The notes under the pieces were generated by a model that saw only the letters and a list, made by a program, of their open reading frames with translations, was not told the origin of the DNA and searched no databases. A DNA stretch of 34,504 nucleotides, taken from the NCBI GenBank assembly GCA_013288945.1, contig JABDAZ010000029.1:1-34504 (forward strand), given 5' to 3'. Both the position numbers and the translations under genes were made by a program. This DNA comes from Bacteroidota bacterium (lineage in GTDB: Bacteria; Bacteroidota; Bacteroidia; Chitinophagales; Chitinophagaceae). Below, piece by piece: positions 33,010 through 34,504 of this stretch (position 1 is its first letter; every line of letters starts with the position of its first letter).

Positions 33010-34504
33010 ATGAACCCCTCAATTGCTTTTGTCGACACAGAGATAGAACCGGATAGCCGGAAAATTCTTGACATAGGAAGTGTTAAGTCAGATGGAAATA
33101 TTTTCCATTCAAGTGCAATTATTGATTTTATTGAATTTCTTAAAGGAACAGAATTTGTTTGTGGCCACAACATTTTCAATCATGATTTAAAGTATATTAA
33201 TACAGCCTTATCAGATGCTGGTATAAGGTCAACAAATATAATTGACACGTTGTTTCTTTCTCCCCTCCTTTTTCCAACAACGCCTTACCATGCATTGTTG
33301 AAGGATGATAAACTCCAAACAGAAGACTCAAACAATCCATTAAACGATTCTATCAAAGCCAAAGATCTATTTTTTGATGAAATTGCAGCGTTTCAGCAAA
33401 CAGAGGAAAAGCTAAAACATATTTTGTATTTGCTATTGTATGACAAAAAGGAGTTTCGCTCCTTTTTTTATTTTGTTGGATATAAAAACAGCGATGCAAA
33501 CCTTGAAAAACTAATTCATGAAAAATTTCATTCTGAAATTTGCGAACAAGCAAACCTTACAAAAATCATTTCAGAACACCCAATTGAATTAGCTTATTGT
33601 TTAGCCCTCTTAAATTGTCATAACCGTTACTCAATAACACCCCGCTGGGTTCTCAAAAATTATCCTGATACAGAGGGAGTAATGATTGCTCTTCGAAATA
33701 AACCATGTATTACAGGTTGTATATATTGCAATAATGCGTTGAATATTCATAAAGGGCTAAAAACATATTTTGGTTTTGATTCTTACAGATCATACGCTGG
33801 CGAACAATTGCAAGAGAACGCGGTAAAAGCAGCCGTTGAAAACAAATCGCTTTTAGCGGTTTTCCCTACAGGTGGGGGCAAATCCATTACATTTCAAGTT
33901 CCTGCCTTAATGAGTGGTGTTGCAACAAAAGGGTTGACGGTTGTAATTTCCCCTTTGCAGTCGCTCATGAAAGATCAAGTTGACAATCTTGAAAAAATCG
34001 GGATTACAGATGCAGTTACAATTAATGGATTACTTGACCCGATTGAAAGAGGAAAATCATTTGAGCGCGTAGAAAATGGTTCTGCATCTCTGCTTTACAT
34101 CTCACCTGAATCTTTACGTTCAAAAACAATTGAGCGGCTTTTATTAGGGAGAAAAATTGTCCGCTTTGTAATTGATGAAGCGCATTGTTTCTCATCATGG
34201 GGACAAGATTTCAGGGTTGATTATTTATACATTGCTGATTTCATAAAACAAATTCAAGAAAAGAAAAATCTTGAAGAAGCAATCCCTGTTTCATGCTTTA
34301 CAGCTACGGCAAAGAAAAATGTGATTGAAGATATCTGCAGTTATTTTAAAGAAAAACTTTCTCTTGACTTAGAAATTTTCAGTTCTGGTGCAACGAGAAC
34401 AAATTTGAAATACAAAGTTTTTGAAAAAGGGGATGAAGAAGAAAAATATAACTCCGTAAGAGACCTGATTGAAGAAAAAAATTGCCCAACAATAATTTAT
34501 GTAT
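33010..34504 (+). CDS. DEDD exonuclease - RecQ helicase fusion (3' end beyond window)
   Basis: Open from the ATG at 33010 to the window edge, at least 498 residues. The N-terminus is a DnaQ-like 3'-5' exonuclease: FVDTEIEP (Asp9, Glu11), GHNIFNHDLKYI (Asp59), and NNPLNDSIKAKDLFFDE (Asp113; the usual His of Exo III is Asn). A linker of about 120 residues with a Cys pair (CITGCIYC) follows. The RecQ-type SF2 helicase begins at about 260: FPTGGGKSITFQ (Walker A, Lys291), VVISPLQSLMKDQVDNL, FVIDEAHCFSSWGQDFR (Asp389, Glu390), and SCFTATAKK. It should unwind DNA 3'-5' and degrade ends. Such fusions are probably large proteins, and the rest is not visible. Confidence 0.88.
   Translation, partial: MNPSIAFVDTEIEPDSRKILDIGSVKSDGNIFHSSAIIDFIEFLKGTEFVCGHNIFNHDLKYINTALSDAGIRSTNIIDTLFLSPLLFPTTPYHALLKDDKLQTEDSNNPLNDSIKAKDLFFDEIAAFQQTEEKLKHILYLLLYDKKEFRSFFYFVGYKNSDANLEKLIHEKFHSEICEQANLTKIISEHPIELAYCLALLNCHNRYSITPRWVLKNYPDTEGVMIALRNKPCITGCIYCNNALNIHKGLKTYFGFDSYRSYAGEQLQENAVKAAVENKSLLAVFPTGGGKSITFQVPALMSGVATKGLTVVISPLQSLMKDQVDNLEKIGITDAVTINGLLDPIERGKSFERVENGSASLLYISPESLRSKTIERLLLGRKIVRFVIDEAHCFSSWGQDFRVDYLYIADFIKQIQEKKNLEEAIPVSCFTATAKKNVIEDICSYFKEKLSLDLEIFSSGATRTNLKYKVFEKGDEEEKYNSVRDLIEEKNCPTIIYV

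Overview
This AT-rich window comes from a member of the Bacteroidota, most likely a Chitinophagaceae-like soil or freshwater bacterium. The evidence is gene content: 7TMR-DISM and TPR histidine kinases of the Bacteroidota type, a MacB/FtsX-like permease of about 790 residues, a histone H1-like lysine-rich protein, a dnaE2-dinB pair without an obvious LexA neighbour, and many 'MKK...Q' secreted hypothetical proteins. No rRNA, tRNA or CRISPR array was seen.

Layout. 1-2069: decayed mobile DNA (a frameshifted tyrosine recombinase remnant and an IS1-like element whose transposase has lost its start). 2070-6239: two tandem, paralogous sensor histidine kinases on the minus strand; the downstream TPR kinase is split by a frameshift. 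6240-10486: an FtsX/MacB permease gene and long gene-poor spacers that hold a duplicated ~100-bp leader sequence. 10487-15595: the most notable region, five plus-strand genes arranged like integron gene cassettes. Each gene is bounded by its own complementary GTTnnn.../...nnnAAC ends, and 140-200 bp imperfect palindromes resembling long attC sites follow the first four genes. An attC-like site after the fifth is cut off by an IS3-type remnant. There is no integrase in the window, so this would be a CALIN-like array (attC cluster lacking an integrase) or an uncharacterised relative.

16404-25522: DNA-damage functions. A SRAP-domain protein (HMCES/YedK family) with a small partner gene faces a minus-strand dnaE2-dinB translesion operon, and tandem ACTAAnATAATTAG palindromes lie in the dnaE2 promoter region. 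Exonuclease VII (xseA-xseB) and several small hypothetical genes follow. 25565-28664: an H1-like gene with a frameshifted tail, membrane and secreted hypothetical proteins, and a broken putative metallopeptidase lipoprotein.

28903-32090: a GC-richer two-gene segment with a tandem PLAT-like domain protein followed by a membrane-anchored patatin-like phospholipase; an ~86-bp repeat lies on each side of the phospholipase gene. 33010 to the window end: the start of a large protein fusing a DEDD-type 3'-5' exonuclease to a RecQ-family helicase, cut by the window edge.

The window carries many broken genes (at least eight). Several breaks sit at or beside A/T homopolymers, so either the region is a decaying accessory zone or the assembly has residual indel errors; reads would tell.
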